Source: Methylobacillus flagellatus | GTDB lineage: Bacteria > Pseudomonadota > Gammaproteobacteria > Burkholderiales > Methylophilaceae | Assembly (NCBI RefSeq): GCF_005502435.1 | Contig: NZ_SCOU01000003.1 | Span: 186,001-250,000 of the forward strand | Length of the DNA stretch: 64,000 nucleotides | Direction: 5' to 3' | Part shown: positions 43,252 through 54,483 of the stretch, piece after piece | Position numbering within the stretch: the first letter of the stretch is position 1 | Layout of the letters: each line of letters opens with the position of its first letter | Program-made: the position numbers and the translations under genes | Notes under the pieces: generated by a model | Told to the model about the DNA's origin: nothing | What the model saw: only the letters and a program-made list of their open reading frames with translations | Database searches by the model: none

Positions 43252-43278
43252 AAAACAGCCAGCGATGCTGGCTGTTTT
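43252..43278. terminator. Bidirectional terminator downstream of thiC
   Basis: AAAACAGCCAGC (43252-43263), GAT, GCTGGCTGTTTT (43267-43278): a perfect 12-bp stem with A- and T-runs. It ends the thiC message on the minus strand, 21 bases after the stop. Confidence 0.88.
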
Positions 43279-43298
43279 ATCGAAAGTGGACGTTCGAA

Positions 43299-45348
<2,050 letters not shown>

Positions 45349-45360
45349 CTATTGGACAGG

Positions 45361-45384
45361 GTAGGGAAGCGTGTGCTTCCCTAC
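45361..45384 (-). promoter_or_regulatory. Expression-platform hairpin overlapping the TPP aptamer
   Basis: GTAGGGAAGC and GCTTCCCTAC form a perfect 10-bp stem with a 4-base loop. Its aptamer-side arm contains the 3' strand of aptamer helix P1, so ligand-bound aptamer and this hairpin exclude each other. No T-run follows, so control is more likely at translation or Rho level than by intrinsic termination. Confidence 0.65.
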
Positions 45385-45453
45385 GGCGGCATCACCCGCA
45401 TCAGGTTCAAAGGGTATTTCTCACTATATGCGGCTGCATACAGACCCCTAGCA
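45374..45453 (-). promoter_or_regulatory. TPP riboswitch (THI element) of thiC
   Basis: On the minus strand the conserved parts appear in order: AGGGGTCTG, the GAGAAATACCC core (here GTGAGAAATACCC), TTTGAACCTGAT, GCGGGTGATGCC, and GTAGGGAAGC. Helix P1 is TGCT/AGCA. The THI-box sequence is nearly canonical, with GTGAGA in place of CTGAGA. Thiamine pyrophosphate binding would shut thiC expression. Confidence 0.93.
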
Positions 45454-45502
45454 ATGGCAGGAAGTTACGCTAAAACGGCTCTTTAATCAAGCGAATGCAG
45501 GC

Positions 45503-47491
45503 TCACATCGGCAGGTGATAGTCCTGTTCGCGGTAGAGGATGGAGGGCAGCAGCACGTGGCCCAGCGCGCGTTTGCTCATGGCTACTTGCTGGATATTGC
45601 TGCTGGAGTCGGGCATAGGCGCGGTCAGCAGTGTCTTGCGGTCACGGTCATAGCGACCGTAACTTGCTGGCTTGCCCGGCCTCAGCACTACCACCTTGTC
45701 ACCTTCCATCCAGGCGTAGTTCTGCTCATATTGCATCATGGCGCGTCCGGGCAGGTCGTCCGGCTCGCTACTGAGGTCGCGGCCCAGCATGGGATGCACG
45801 GCATCGATGCCCATCAGCGAGATCAGCGTGGTGGGCAGATCGATCTGGCTGGCCACCGTCTTCACTACGCGTGGCTGGATGTCCGCACCCAGGATGAGCC
45901 CAGGGATATGAAAGTGTTTGATCGGCACCAGATCATCGCCACGTACGCGGATGTCATGATCGGCCACCACCAGAAACACGGTGTCTTTCCAATACGGGCT
46001 GTCCTTGGCCTGTTTGAAGAACTGGCCCATGGCGTAGTCGGCATATTTCACCGCATTGTTGTCGGTGGCTTTGGGTTGCTCATACAGGCTGATGCGGCCA
46101 TCCGGAAACTCGAACGGCGAGTGGTTGCTGGAAGTGAACACCAGGCTGAAGAACGGCTGGCCGCTGTCATGGTGTTTCATGAGTTGTTCATGGGTCTTGT
46201 TGAACAGATCTTCATCCGACACGCCCCAGCTGCCCATGAACACCGGGTTCACATAGTCTTTTTCATCCACCACCTGATCGAAATCGTTGTTGATGAAAAA
46301 GGTGCGCATATTGTCGAAATGCGCCTCGCCGCCGTAGATGAATTCGGTCAGGTAACCCTTGGTCTTGAGCAGGCTGGCCAGCGTGAAAAAGTTGTCCTGG
46401 GATTTGGACAGCTTGACCACGCTTTGCGCTGGGGTGGGTGGAAAGCCGGTCACCACCGCCTCGATGCCGCGCACCGAGCGCGTGCCGGTGGCATACAGGT
46501 TCTCGAACCACCAGCCTTCCGCCTTGAGCTTTTCCAGCTCCGGCGTGACCGGCACACCGCCCAGCGATTCCACAAAGGTCGCTCCCAGGCTTTCCTGCAG
46601 GATGATGACCAGGTTGAGCGGTTTGTCGCGTTGGACGCTGGCGGTCTGCTGTGTCAGTGTGGGCAGGTTGGCATCGCCTATCAGAGGCCGTTGATCGCCC
46701 ATCAGCACGCGTTTGGCGCGGATCTGCTCCATGGCTTGCATCTCGGTCATCTCGCCGTAGATCTCGCTGGATTTGTTCTCGTGCTTGAGGTTGTAGATGG
46801 CATGCGCCACCGACCAGCTGGAATTCAGGATCAGCGTGTTCACCATGCTGTCCGTGGTGATGGCGAACATGGCCGGGTTGGCAGGGCGGTGGTCGGTGGT
46901 GGAGCGTACCGAGAACGCCACCAGCAGAACCACCAGCGGCAAAGCCAGCCAGTGTTTGCCCGTAGTCGCCGGGCGCGGTTGCTGCAGCCAGGGGCGCAGG
47001 TAGCGCATCACCAGCCACAGCGTCAGTACCAGTGCGCCCAGGCCGGCGAACACATGCACACGGAAGCCATTCCACAGCATGGGGATCACTTCATGCGGGT
47101 ATTGCAGGTATTCAATGAACAGGCGGTTGGGGCGGGTATCGTATTCGGCTATGAAGCCGGGCGTGACGGCTTCCATGAACACCAGCAGCGTGATGGCCGC
47201 CAGTACCCAGAAGTAGCTGAAGCGACGCCACCACACCCAGCCACCACGTGCGGCAAATAGCGGCGCCAGCAGCAGAGGGATGATGCTGATCAGTCCCAGC
47301 ATGATGAGGTCTACACGCACGCCTTGCAGCAGGATATCGGCCCAGGTCCCCGTGGCCAGCACGCGGTCGGATTGCCACAAGGTCAGGCCGATGCGGGACA
47401 GCGTGAGCAAAGGTAGCGCAAGCAGGTACATGGCCAGCAAAGGTGCGTAAAAACCGGCACGGTTGAGTGTGCGCCAGAAAAAGCTAAACAT
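45503..47491 (-). CDS. LTA synthase/OpgB-like membrane sulfatase-fold protein
   Basis: A 662-residue protein with five N-terminal membrane helices (LLAMYLLALPLLTL; LIMLGLISIIPLLLAPLF; YFWVLAAITLLVFM and others) and a periplasmic alkaline-phosphatase-fold domain. Metal/nucleophile residues are in NLVIILQESLGATFVE and ATGTRSVRGIEAV (Thr nucleophile), with YGGEAHFDN and VADHDIRVRG later. In Gram-negatives this family transfers phosphoglycerol (OpgB) or phosphoethanolamine to glycans or lipids; the acceptor is unknown. TAGGAA before the ATG at 47491 decides the start; the open frame runs to 47629. Confidence 0.83.
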   Translation of the reverse strand: MFSFFWRTLNRAGFYAPLLAMYLLALPLLTLSRIGLTLWQSDRVLATGTWADILLQGVRVDLIMLGLISIIPLLLAPLFAARGGWVWWRRFSYFWVLAAITLLVFMEAVTPGFIAEYDTRPNRLFIEYLQYPHEVIPMLWNGFRVHVFAGLGALVLTLWLVMRYLRPWLQQPRPATTGKHWLALPLVVLLVAFSVRSTTDHRPANPAMFAITTDSMVNTLILNSSWSVAHAIYNLKHENKSSEIYGEMTEMQAMEQIRAKRVLMGDQRPLIGDANLPTLTQQTASVQRDKPLNLVIILQESLGATFVESLGGVPVTPELEKLKAEGWWFENLYATGTRSVRGIEAVVTGFPPTPAQSVVKLSKSQDNFFTLASLLKTKGYLTEFIYGGEAHFDNMRTFFINNDFDQVVDEKDYVNPVFMGSWGVSDEDLFNKTHEQLMKHHDSGQPFFSLVFTSSNHSPFEFPDGRISLYEQPKATDNNAVKYADYAMGQFFKQAKDSPYWKDTVFLVVADHDIRVRGDDLVPIKHFHIPGLILGADIQPRVVKTVASQIDLPTTLISLMGIDAVHPMLGRDLSSEPDDLPGRAMMQYEQNYAWMEGDKVVVLRPGKPASYGRYDRDRKTLLTAPMPDSSSNIQQVAMSKRALGHVLLPSILYREQDYHLPM

Positions 47492-47734
47492 CGGTGTTCC
47501 TAACAGCGGCATCGTGAGACAGCGGATCAAGGTTGTAAAAATGAAGCGCCAGCAAGCAGCGGCTTCCGCCTTAACCAGCGATAAGCCCGGGCTTGCCGAG
47601 CTTGTTTGCAGGCATGACAGGTAGCGCAAACGCTGTGCCCGAGAGAAAGAGAGGGGCTGGGGAAGATACGGGTTTGTAGTGTGGTGTATATATCGTGTTT
47701 TTAATCAATGGCTTGAAACATCTATCACGCGTGC

Positions 47735-47750
47735 GCTCAAGAACTTGAGC
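47735..47750. promoter_or_regulatory. Perfect 16-bp palindrome in a 421-base intergenic region
   Basis: GCTCAAG-AA-CTTGAGC. The region 47492-47912 separates the divergent LTA-synthase-like gene and pcm. It also holds three TTTTGCAGG-like elements (around 47764, 47790 and 47812) but no gene was recognised. The palindrome may be an operator; no regulator is assigned. Confidence 0.45.
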
Positions 47751-47850
47751 TTGAGAGTGGGCAAATTTTGCAGGGCTGGTTGCCTGCAAAGTTTGCGCAG
47801 TCATCCCAATTTTGCAGGCTCTGTGATGCGGGCTCACAGGCCGTGCAGAC

Positions 47851-47882
47851 TTCTCAACGCACCCATGGGCTTACGCTATAAT
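47851..47882 (+). promoter_or_regulatory. Candidate sigma-70 promoter of pcm-tolC
   Basis: A consensus -10 box TATAAT (47877-47882) lies 30 bases before the pcm ATG. The -35 region (TTCTCA or TCAACG, 47851-47859) is weak, so an activator may assist. Confidence 0.5.
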
Positions 47883-47912
47883 CGTGATTAACTTTTTGTT
47901 CTGGTCACTCCC

Positions 47913-48575
47913 ATGCAAACCGACATCCAAACTGAAACCGCACGCTTCAACATGATCGAGCAGCAGATCCGTCCCTGGGACGTGCTGGACCCGGTGGTGC
48001 TAGCGCTGTTGCAGCGCATCCCGCGCGAAGACTTCGTTCCGGCCCAGTATGCAGGCCTGGCTTTTGCCGATATCGAGATCCCGCTGGGCTACGGGCAGAC
48101 CATGCTGTCGCCCAAGGTCGAGGGCCGCATCCTGCAGGGGCTGCAGATCAAGGCGGACGACCGTGTGCTGGAGATCGGTACCGGCAGCGCTTATCTGACC
48201 GCCCTGTTGGCCAGTGCCGCACGCGAGGTGGTGAGTGTGGAGCTGCATGCGGCACTCAGCCAGCAGGCGGCCAAGCGTTTGCAGGCTTACCCCAATGTGC
48301 AGCTGCGTGTCGGTGATGCCAGCCAGGGGTGGAACGCGGAAGGGCCCTACGATGTCATTGTCTACACTGGTTCGCTGGCCTTGCCGCCAACGCAGGCGCT
48401 AGCCAGCCTGAAGTCGGGTGGTCGTCTGTTTGCTGTCATCGGCGAGGTGCCTGTCATGCATGCCACCCTGTTCCGTCGGTTGTCCGATGCCACTGACATC
48501 AAGCGTGAGGTGTTGTTTGAAACCTGTTTGCCCATGCTCGCGCATGCCCCGCAGCCCGAGAAGTTCCAGTTCTGA
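47913..48575 (+). CDS. pcm: Protein-L-isoaspartate O-methyltransferase
   Basis: A 220-residue SAM-dependent methyltransferase that repairs isoaspartyl damage in aged proteins. Landmarks: MIEQQIRPWDVLDP, the substrate-loop GYGQTMLSPKVEG, and the SAM motif VLEIGTGSAYLTALLA. Adjacent to tolC in many betaproteobacteria. Its 3' end overlaps tolC by 32 bases. Confidence 0.9.
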   Translation: MQTDIQTETARFNMIEQQIRPWDVLDPVVLALLQRIPREDFVPAQYAGLAFADIEIPLGYGQTMLSPKVEGRILQGLQIKADDRVLEIGTGSAYLTALLASAAREVVSVELHAALSQQAAKRLQAYPNVQLRVGDASQGWNAEGPYDVIVYTGSLALPPTQALASLKSGGRLFAVIGEVPVMHATLFRRLSDATDIKREVLFETCLPMLAHAPQPEKFQF

Positions 48576-49950
48576 ATCTGCCAAGTTCGGGGCTCTGCCC
48601 ACACGGCTGACCGCCCTGCTGCTGGCGCTGTGGTTGAGCCCGGCGGCAGCAGACGGCCCACCCCAGACGCTGCTGGACGTTTACCAGCAAGCGCTGCTCA
48701 GCGACCCGCAACTGGCTTCTGCGCGTAGCGGCAACCGCGCCGCACAGGAGCTGATCGAGCAGGGCAAGGCCTTGTCCCGTCCTACCGTCAATTTCACCAG
48801 CAATGCCAACCGTTCCGAGACCGATATCCGTTACATCGGCCCAGGTTCGGTGTTCCGTACCGAAGGCCGCCAGAGCTTCGAGGTGTTCGGTTTTGGCATC
48901 AACATCAGCCAGCCCTTGTTCCGCAAACAGAACAGCGTGCAATACCAGCAGGCGCTGACCCAGGTGGCGCAGGCCGACCGCGAACTGCTGCTGGCCGAAC
49001 AAAGCCTGATGCTGCGCGTGGCACAAGCCTATTTTGACGTGCTACTGGCTGAGGACAGGCTGGCATTGCTGGGTGCACAGAAGACGGCCATCCTGCGTCA
49101 GCTGGATCAGGCCAAGGCCAGTTTTGAAGTGGGCACGGTGGCCATCACCGATGTCAACGAAGCGCAGGCGCGCGCCGACCTTGTCACCGCCCAGCAACTG
49201 GCTGCCGAGAACCAGTTGCAGGCCAGTCGGCATGCCGTGCAGGCCATCATCGGTCAGCCTGCCAGTGCGCTGGCTGGTGCGCGCCGCGACTTTCAGCCGC
49301 AACTGCCTGAGCCGCAGAAGATCGAGCCCTGGGTAGAGCTGGCCGAGCAGAACAATCTGGCGCTCACCATACGTCAGCAGGCTTTGTTGTTCGCCCAGCA
49401 GGAAGTGGACCGTGCCAATGCCGGCCACCTGCCCACGCTGGATCTGGTGGGGGCCTACACCGATACCTATGCCAATGGCAGCGCCAACGGTTTCGGTAGC
49501 GATCTGCAAAGCGCCGTGATCGGTTTGCAGTTGCAAGTGCCGCTGTATCAGGGCGGTGCCATCAGCTCGCGTGCCCGCCAGGCCGCGGCCAATCAGCAGA
49601 AGGCGCAGGATGATGTGGAGACGGCACGTCGCCAGGCGGCGCTGGAAACGCGTCAGTCCTATCTGCAGTTGATGAGCGATGTGGCCCAGATCAGGGCCTA
49701 TGAGCAGGCGCTCACTTCCAGTGAAAGTCAGCTGGAATCAACCAACCTTGGCTATGAAGTGGGCATGCGCAACAGCGTGGATGTGCTCAATGCGCAGCAG
49801 CAGTTGTTCAACGCCAAGCGCGATCTGCTGCAGTCACGCTACAGCTATCTGCTAAGCACGCTCAGGCTCAAGGCCGCCGTGGGCTTGCTCACGCCGGATG
49901 ATCTCGCTATCGTCAACCAGCAACTCGATGTGCACACGCCCAAAGGATAA
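48544..49950 (+). CDS. tolC: TolC family outer-membrane efflux channel
   Basis: A 468-residue outer-membrane protein made of two repeated TolC halves (TLLDVYQQALLSDPQLASA; YQQALTQVAQADRELLLAEQ). The frame is open from 48418, but the ATG at 48544 gives a proper signal peptide (LTALLLALWLSPAAADG) and a 32-base overlap with pcm. It serves as exit duct for efflux pumps or type I secretion. No pump genes are adjacent. Confidence 0.88.
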   Translation: MPRSPRSSSSESAKFGALPTRLTALLLALWLSPAAADGPPQTLLDVYQQALLSDPQLASARSGNRAAQELIEQGKALSRPTVNFTSNANRSETDIRYIGPGSVFRTEGRQSFEVFGFGINISQPLFRKQNSVQYQQALTQVAQADRELLLAEQSLMLRVAQAYFDVLLAEDRLALLGAQKTAILRQLDQAKASFEVGTVAITDVNEAQARADLVTAQQLAAENQLQASRHAVQAIIGQPASALAGARRDFQPQLPEPQKIEPWVELAEQNNLALTIRQQALLFAQQEVDRANAGHLPTLDLVGAYTDTYANGSANGFGSDLQSAVIGLQLQVPLYQGGAISSRARQAAANQQKAQDDVETARRQAALETRQSYLQLMSDVAQIRAYEQALTSSESQLESTNLGYEVGMRNSVDVLNAQQQLFNAKRDLLQSRYSYLLSTLRLKAAVGLLTPDDLAIVNQQLDVHTPKG

Positions 49951-49953
49951 GCC

Positions 49954-50511
49954 ATGAGCAGCAGCGCCCTGTCGCAAGCCCATTTGAGTCAGTTGGTGGT
50001 CATTGATGTGCAGACCAGGCTGGTGGCGGTGATGCCGGAGGCGCAGCTCAAGGCCACGCTCAACGCCTGCGCACTGCTGGTACAGGCGGCGCGCCTGCTG
50101 GAAGTGCCGGCCTTGTGCAGCGAGCAATACCCGCGTGGTCTGGGGCCTACCGTGCCCATGTTGCAGGAGCTGCTGGGCACAGCGCCGCGCATCGAAAAGA
50201 CCGCGTTCTCCTGCACAGCGGCGCCCACGTTCTGCCGCCAGCTGCACAGCGACCGGTCCCAGGTGGTGCTGGCCGGCATGGAGGCACACATCTGTGTGCT
50301 GCAGACCGCCATGGGCTTGCAGGCACTTGGTAAACAGGTGTTCGTGGCCGAGGATGCCGTCATCTCGCGTGACCTGCGCCATCATGCCAATGCAATGGCG
50401 CGTCTGCGCGAGGCTGGCGTCATCATCAGCAACAGTGAATCCATCGTGTTCGAGTGGCTGGGCAGGGCCGAAGGGGATGTGTTCAAGCAGATCAGCAAGC
50501 TGCTACGCTAG
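49954..50511 (+). CDS. Isochorismatase-family cysteine hydrolase
   Basis: A 185-residue cytoplasmic hydrolase. The catalytic triad is visible as Asp in LVVIDVQTRLV, Lys in RIEKTAFSC, and Cys in VLAGMEAHICVLQTA. The family includes nicotinamidases and uncharacterised hydrolases such as YcaC; the substrate is unknown. Three bases separate it from tolC, so it belongs to the same operon. Confidence 0.88.
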   Translation: MSSSALSQAHLSQLVVIDVQTRLVAVMPEAQLKATLNACALLVQAARLLEVPALCSEQYPRGLGPTVPMLQELLGTAPRIEKTAFSCTAAPTFCRQLHSDRSQVVLAGMEAHICVLQTAMGLQALGKQVFVAEDAVISRDLRHHANAMARLREAGVIISNSESIVFEWLGRAEGDVFKQISKLLR

Positions 50512-50621
50512 CCTGCCAGGCGATTGATGCATTGCCGCGCGGCCTTCCGTGTGGCGCGACATCGTTGAGCCGCGTCCTTCCTTGCGACGCTCCATGGTTG
50601 AGCCGTTCGGCCGCTGAGCCG

Positions 50622-51905
50622 CTAAGCAGCTAGGCTGTTGACTATCACCGCTACAACGCGCTCTGTAGCGCCCCGGTTTTGCTGAGTGAACTTTAGCCCC
50701 GCCTGCGCCATGGCCTCGCGCTGCAGCGGATGCTCCAGCAGATGTTGCAGTGCCTGAGCCAGTTGTTCCAGCCCGTCCACCTGTTGCGCCGCACCACATT
50801 CCAGCGCCTGCGCGCTGGCTTGAGCAAAATTGTAGCTGTGCGGGCCTATCAGCACCGGCTTGCCCATGGCGCAGGCCTCGATGAGGTTCTGGCTGCCGTA
50901 GGGCAACAGGCTGCCACCGATCAGGGTCAGGTCGCAGGCACCATAATAAGTGAACATTTCGCCCATGCTGTCACCGAGCAGCACCTGAGTCTCTCTAGGC
51001 AATAGCGCGTCATCCAGCCCGGAACGGCGCGCATAGCGTACGCCACGCGCCTGCAACAAGCTGGCCACTTCATCGAAACGCTGCGGGTGGCGCGGCACGA
51101 TCACCGTCAACAACTGCGCGATATTGGCTTCGGCGATGGCATCGAGGATCAAGGCCTCCTCACCTTCACGTGTGCTGGCGGCCAGGAACAATGGCCGGTC
51201 AGTGCCTAACCGCTTGCGTAATGCCTGGCCCTGGGCCTCCGCATCAGCGGGGGGCGTCACATCGAATTTCAGGTTGCCAGTCACGGTCACATTGTGTGCA
51301 CCCAGCCCACGCAGACGCGCCGCATCGGCTTCGCTTTGTGCCGCAATGGCGTGCAGGCTTTGCAGGCCCTGCGCGGTCAGCCGTGGCAACTTGCTGTAAC
51401 CGCGTGCCGAGCGTGCCGACAGCCTGGCGTTCACCAGCAGCAAGGGGATATTGCCTGCTTTGCAGGCGGCGATCAGGTTGAACCACAGTTCGGTCTCCAT
51501 GATGAGTCCGAACTGCGGACGGAACTGGTTGAGAAAGCGTCGCACTGCGCCCGGCGTGTCGTAGGGCAGGTAACAACGCAGCACGTGCGCGCCGAACAGC
51601 TGTTCACCCGCCTCGCGGCCGGTAGGCGTGGCATGGGTGAGCAAAATCCGGTGTTGCGGGTAGCGTTGCTGCAACAGCGCGATGAGGGGCGCTGCGGCAC
51701 GCGTCTCGCCCACCGAGACGCAGTGCAGCCAGATCAGGGGTGGGCGCTGCGAAGAATGGGGAGTCTGGTCTGGCTGACTGTAAAAGCCATAGCGCTCCGC
51801 CCAGTGCTGGCGGTATTCGGGCTGGCGCAGCCCGCGCCAGAGCAGCTTGAGCGGCGTCAGCGGCAGCAGGGCATAGATCAGCAGGGTGTAGAGCAAACGC
51901 GGCAT
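50622..51905 (-). CDS. waaA: 3-deoxy-D-manno-octulosonic acid transferase
   Basis: A 427-residue glycosyltransferase (GT30) adding Kdo to lipid A precursor at the inner face of the inner membrane. N-terminal membrane anchor (YTLLIYALLPLTPLKLLW), acceptor domain (WLHCVSVGETRAAAPLI; METELWFNLI), and donor-binding domain (GGSLLPYGSQNLIEACAMGKP). The ATG at 51905 gives the normal MPRLLYT start; the open frame extends to 52031. Confidence 0.93.
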   Translation of the reverse strand: MPRLLYTLLIYALLPLTPLKLLWRGLRQPEYRQHWAERYGFYSQPDQTPHSSQRPPLIWLHCVSVGETRAAAPLIALLQQRYPQHRILLTHATPTGREAGEQLFGAHVLRCYLPYDTPGAVRRFLNQFRPQFGLIMETELWFNLIAACKAGNIPLLLVNARLSARSARGYSKLPRLTAQGLQSLHAIAAQSEADAARLRGLGAHNVTVTGNLKFDVTPPADAEAQGQALRKRLGTDRPLFLAASTREGEEALILDAIAEANIAQLLTVIVPRHPQRFDEVASLLQARGVRYARRSGLDDALLPRETQVLLGDSMGEMFTYYGACDLTLIGGSLLPYGSQNLIEACAMGKPVLIGPHSYNFAQASAQALECGAAQQVDGLEQLAQALQHLLEHPLQREAMAQAGLKFTQQNRGATERVVAVIVNSLAA

Positions 51906-52202
51906 GGCGGTATTCTCGCACACCTGTTTCGCTTGCGCGGCGCGGCAAGCGTTGCGATAGGAGCGTGACGCTACCAACACCACCGTCAAAGCCGCCATTC
52001 GGCGTGCCAAATATGCCCGCTGCATCTGCACGGAAGGCCATGCAAAAAATCCACGTTTCGTGCGCTGTGTTGCCAGCCGTTTCGCCAGCCATTTTTGCCT
52101 GCAGAAAATATTTTTGTAACTATTGATTTTCAGGAATTGTGGAATGACAAGGCTTGCAGCGCGGTGTTGTATTTTTGAGACGGATTTTCAATAAGAATGC
52201 GC

Positions 52203-52255
52203 TTGACCGCCCCTACTAAATGAAATAACTTTGCATCCAATCACTACATATTGTG
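52203..52255 (+). promoter_or_regulatory. Candidate nrdJ promoter with two NrdR-box-like sequences
   Basis: -35 TTGACC (52203-52208) and a weak -10 TAACTT (52226-52231). CACTACATATTGTG (52242-52255) resembles the NrdR box (ACACWATATWTWGTGT-like); a weaker partner, CCCTACTAAATGAA, is at 52211-52224, exactly 31 bases upstream, which is the helical phasing typical of NrdR box pairs. The rest of the 405-base gap 51906-52310 shows no gene and no cobalamin riboswitch. Confidence 0.45.
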
Positions 52256-52310
52256 GTTTAAGCGGTAACCGCGACTAATTAAAACCCGCATCCATCAGGA
52301 GAGAAAACCC

Positions 52311-54464
52311 ATGCTAAAGGCCGTCAAATCGAGCCCGGATCAAGCACCGGATCTGCAACAGGTTCCCGTGCAACCCGTATCACTGGATATCTGGGATAAG
52401 AAGTATCGTTTGAAGACCAAGCAGGGCGAATTCCTGGATCAGGACATGGACGGCACGTATCAGCGTGTGGCACGTGCGCTGGCCGATGCCGAAGACAGCG
52501 ACGAGAAGCGTACTGTCTGGTATGACAAGTTCCTGTGGGCGCTGCGCCGTGGTGCCATCCCGGCGGGCCGCATCACCTCGAATGCTGGCGCGCAGGAACA
52601 CAAGCCGGCCACTTCCACCATCAACTGCACCGTTTCCGGCATCATCGAAGACAGCATGGACAACATCCTGGGCAAGGTGCATGAAGCCGGCCTGACGCTG
52701 AAAGCCGGTTGCGGTATCGGCTACGAGTTCTCCACGCTGCGCCCCAAGGGTGCGTTCGTGGCCGGTGCGGGCGCTTACACCAGCGGCCCGCTGTCGTTCA
52801 TGGATATCTACGACAAGATGTGTTTCACCGTGTCCTCCGCTGGTGGCCGTCGTGGTGCGCAAATGGCCACTTTCGACATCTCCCACCCGGATGTCACCGA
52901 TTTCATCAAGGCCAAGCGCGAAGCTGGCCGCCTGCGTCAGTTCAACCTGTCCTGCCTGATTACCAAAGAGTTCATGGAAGCCGTGAAGGCCGAAGCCGAC
53001 TGGAAGCTGGCCTTCCCGGTCAGCGCCAAGGAAGCCGAAGCCGATGGCCTGAATCTGGACGACAGCGAGCAGGTGGTTTGGCGCGAATGGCCGGTCAAGG
53101 GCAAATACGTCACGCGTGAATCCGACGGCAAGGTGGCCTGCCGCGTCTACAAAACCATCAAGGCGCGCCGCCTGTGGGACGTGATCATGTCGTCCACCTA
53201 CGATTTCGCCGAGCCTGGCTTCATCCTGATCGACCGCGTCAACGAGATGAACAACAACTGGTTCTGTGAGAACATCCGCGCCACCAACCCGTGTGGTGAG
53301 CAACCACTGCCACCTTATGGCGCCTGCCTGCTGGGTTCGGTCAACCTCACCAAGTTCGTCAAGGCCCCGTTCACCGACAAGGCTTATTTCGACTGGGACG
53401 AATACCGCGACGTGGTCGCTATCTTCACGCGCATGCTGGACAACGTGGTGGAAGTGAACGGCCTGCCTTTGCCCGAGCAACAAGCCGAGATCATGCGCAA
53501 GCGCCGTCACGGCATGGGCTATCTGGGCCTGGGTTCCACGCTTACCATGCTCAAGATGAAGTACGGCGAAGCCGACTCCATCAAGTTCACCGAAGAAGTC
53601 ACCCGCATCATGGCCGAAGTGGGCTGGGAGATCGGCGTGCAGCTGGCCGATGAAAAAGGCCCTGCGCCCATCATGGAAGAAGAGTTCATCGTCACCGGTG
53701 ACATGCTGGCCAAGCGCCCGGAGATGCTCAAAGACGGCATTAAGCTGGGTGCCAAGGTCAAGGGCAAGGTGCTGCTGGGCCTGTACAGCCGCTACATGCA
53801 GCAGTTCCCGGAAGCGCTGCGCAAGGAGATCGCCAAGAAGGGCGTGCGTTTCACGCACCACAGCTCCATCGCACCTACCGGCACCATCAGCTTGAGTCTG
53901 GCCAACAACGCCAGCAACGGCATCGAGCCCTCGTTCGCCCACCACTACAGCCGCAACGTGATCCGCGAAGGCAAGAAGTCCAAAGAGAAGGTGGACGTGT
54001 TCTCCTACGAACTGCTGGCCTACCGCGAGCTTATCAACGCCAAGGCCATGCCGTTCGGCACCTCGGAAGAAGAAAAGCTGCCGGATTACTTCCTCGACTC
54101 CTCCACCATCCAGGCCAAGGCGCACGTGGATATCCAGGCGGCCGCGCAGAAGTGGATCGACAGCTCCATCTCCAAGACCATCAACGTGCCGACCGATTAC
54201 GATTTTGAGGACTTCAAGAACATCTACCTGTACGCCTACGACAAGGGCCTGAAGGGTTGCACCACCTTCCGCTTCAATCCGGAAGCGTTCCAGGGCGTGC
54301 TGGTGACCGAGAAGGATCTGGAGAACACCACCTACAAGTTCACCCTGGACGACGGCAGCGAGATCGAGGTCAAGGGGAATGAAGAGATCGAATACGACGG
54401 CGAGATCCACTCAGCAGCGAATCTGTACGACGCGCTGAAAGAGGGCTATTACGGCAAGTTCTAA
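52311..54464 (+). CDS. nrdJ: Adenosylcobalamin-dependent (class II) ribonucleotide reductase, large part
   Basis: A 717-residue protein holding the catalytic barrel of class II reductase. Active-site residues: Cys in STINCTVSG, the Asn-Pro-Cys-Gly-Glu motif NPCGEQPLPPYGACLLGS (thiyl Cys plus Glu), and the phosphate-binding APTGTISLSLANNASNG. It reduces ribonucleotides without oxygen dependence, using B12. AGGAGAG precedes the ATG at 52311. The C-terminal redox part is encoded separately downstream, the nrdJa/nrdJb arrangement also known from Pseudomonas aeruginosa. Confidence 0.92.
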   Translation: MLKAVKSSPDQAPDLQQVPVQPVSLDIWDKKYRLKTKQGEFLDQDMDGTYQRVARALADAEDSDEKRTVWYDKFLWALRRGAIPAGRITSNAGAQEHKPATSTINCTVSGIIEDSMDNILGKVHEAGLTLKAGCGIGYEFSTLRPKGAFVAGAGAYTSGPLSFMDIYDKMCFTVSSAGGRRGAQMATFDISHPDVTDFIKAKREAGRLRQFNLSCLITKEFMEAVKAEADWKLAFPVSAKEAEADGLNLDDSEQVVWREWPVKGKYVTRESDGKVACRVYKTIKARRLWDVIMSSTYDFAEPGFILIDRVNEMNNNWFCENIRATNPCGEQPLPPYGACLLGSVNLTKFVKAPFTDKAYFDWDEYRDVVAIFTRMLDNVVEVNGLPLPEQQAEIMRKRRHGMGYLGLGSTLTMLKMKYGEADSIKFTEEVTRIMAEVGWEIGVQLADEKGPAPIMEEEFIVTGDMLAKRPEMLKDGIKLGAKVKGKVLLGLYSRYMQQFPEALRKEIAKKGVRFTHHSSIAPTGTISLSLANNASNGIEPSFAHHYSRNVIREGKKSKEKVDVFSYELLAYRELINAKAMPFGTSEEEKLPDYFLDSSTIQAKAHVDIQAAAQKWIDSSISKTINVPTDYDFEDFKNIYLYAYDKGLKGCTTFRFNPEAFQGVLVTEKDLENTTYKFTLDDGSEIEVKGNEEIEYDGEIHSAANLYDALKEGYYGKF

Positions 54465-54483
54465 TTAGCGAAGGGACAAGGGT

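Noticed and set aside
45515-47260. 581-codon open frame on the plus strand opposite the LTA-synthase-like gene
   Set aside because: Antisense shadow; the minus strand has a complete membrane-sulfatase protein with motifs and a ribosome-binding site.
51906-52310. Cobalamin riboswitch upstream of nrdJ
   Set aside because: The region is long enough, but no B12-box-like core was found; NrdR-like boxes explain part of it better.
52380-54410. 676-codon open frame on the minus strand opposite nrdJa
   Set aside because: It is the antisense shadow of a GC-rich gene; the product is His/Val/Gly-rich without domains, while the plus strand encodes a full class II reductase.
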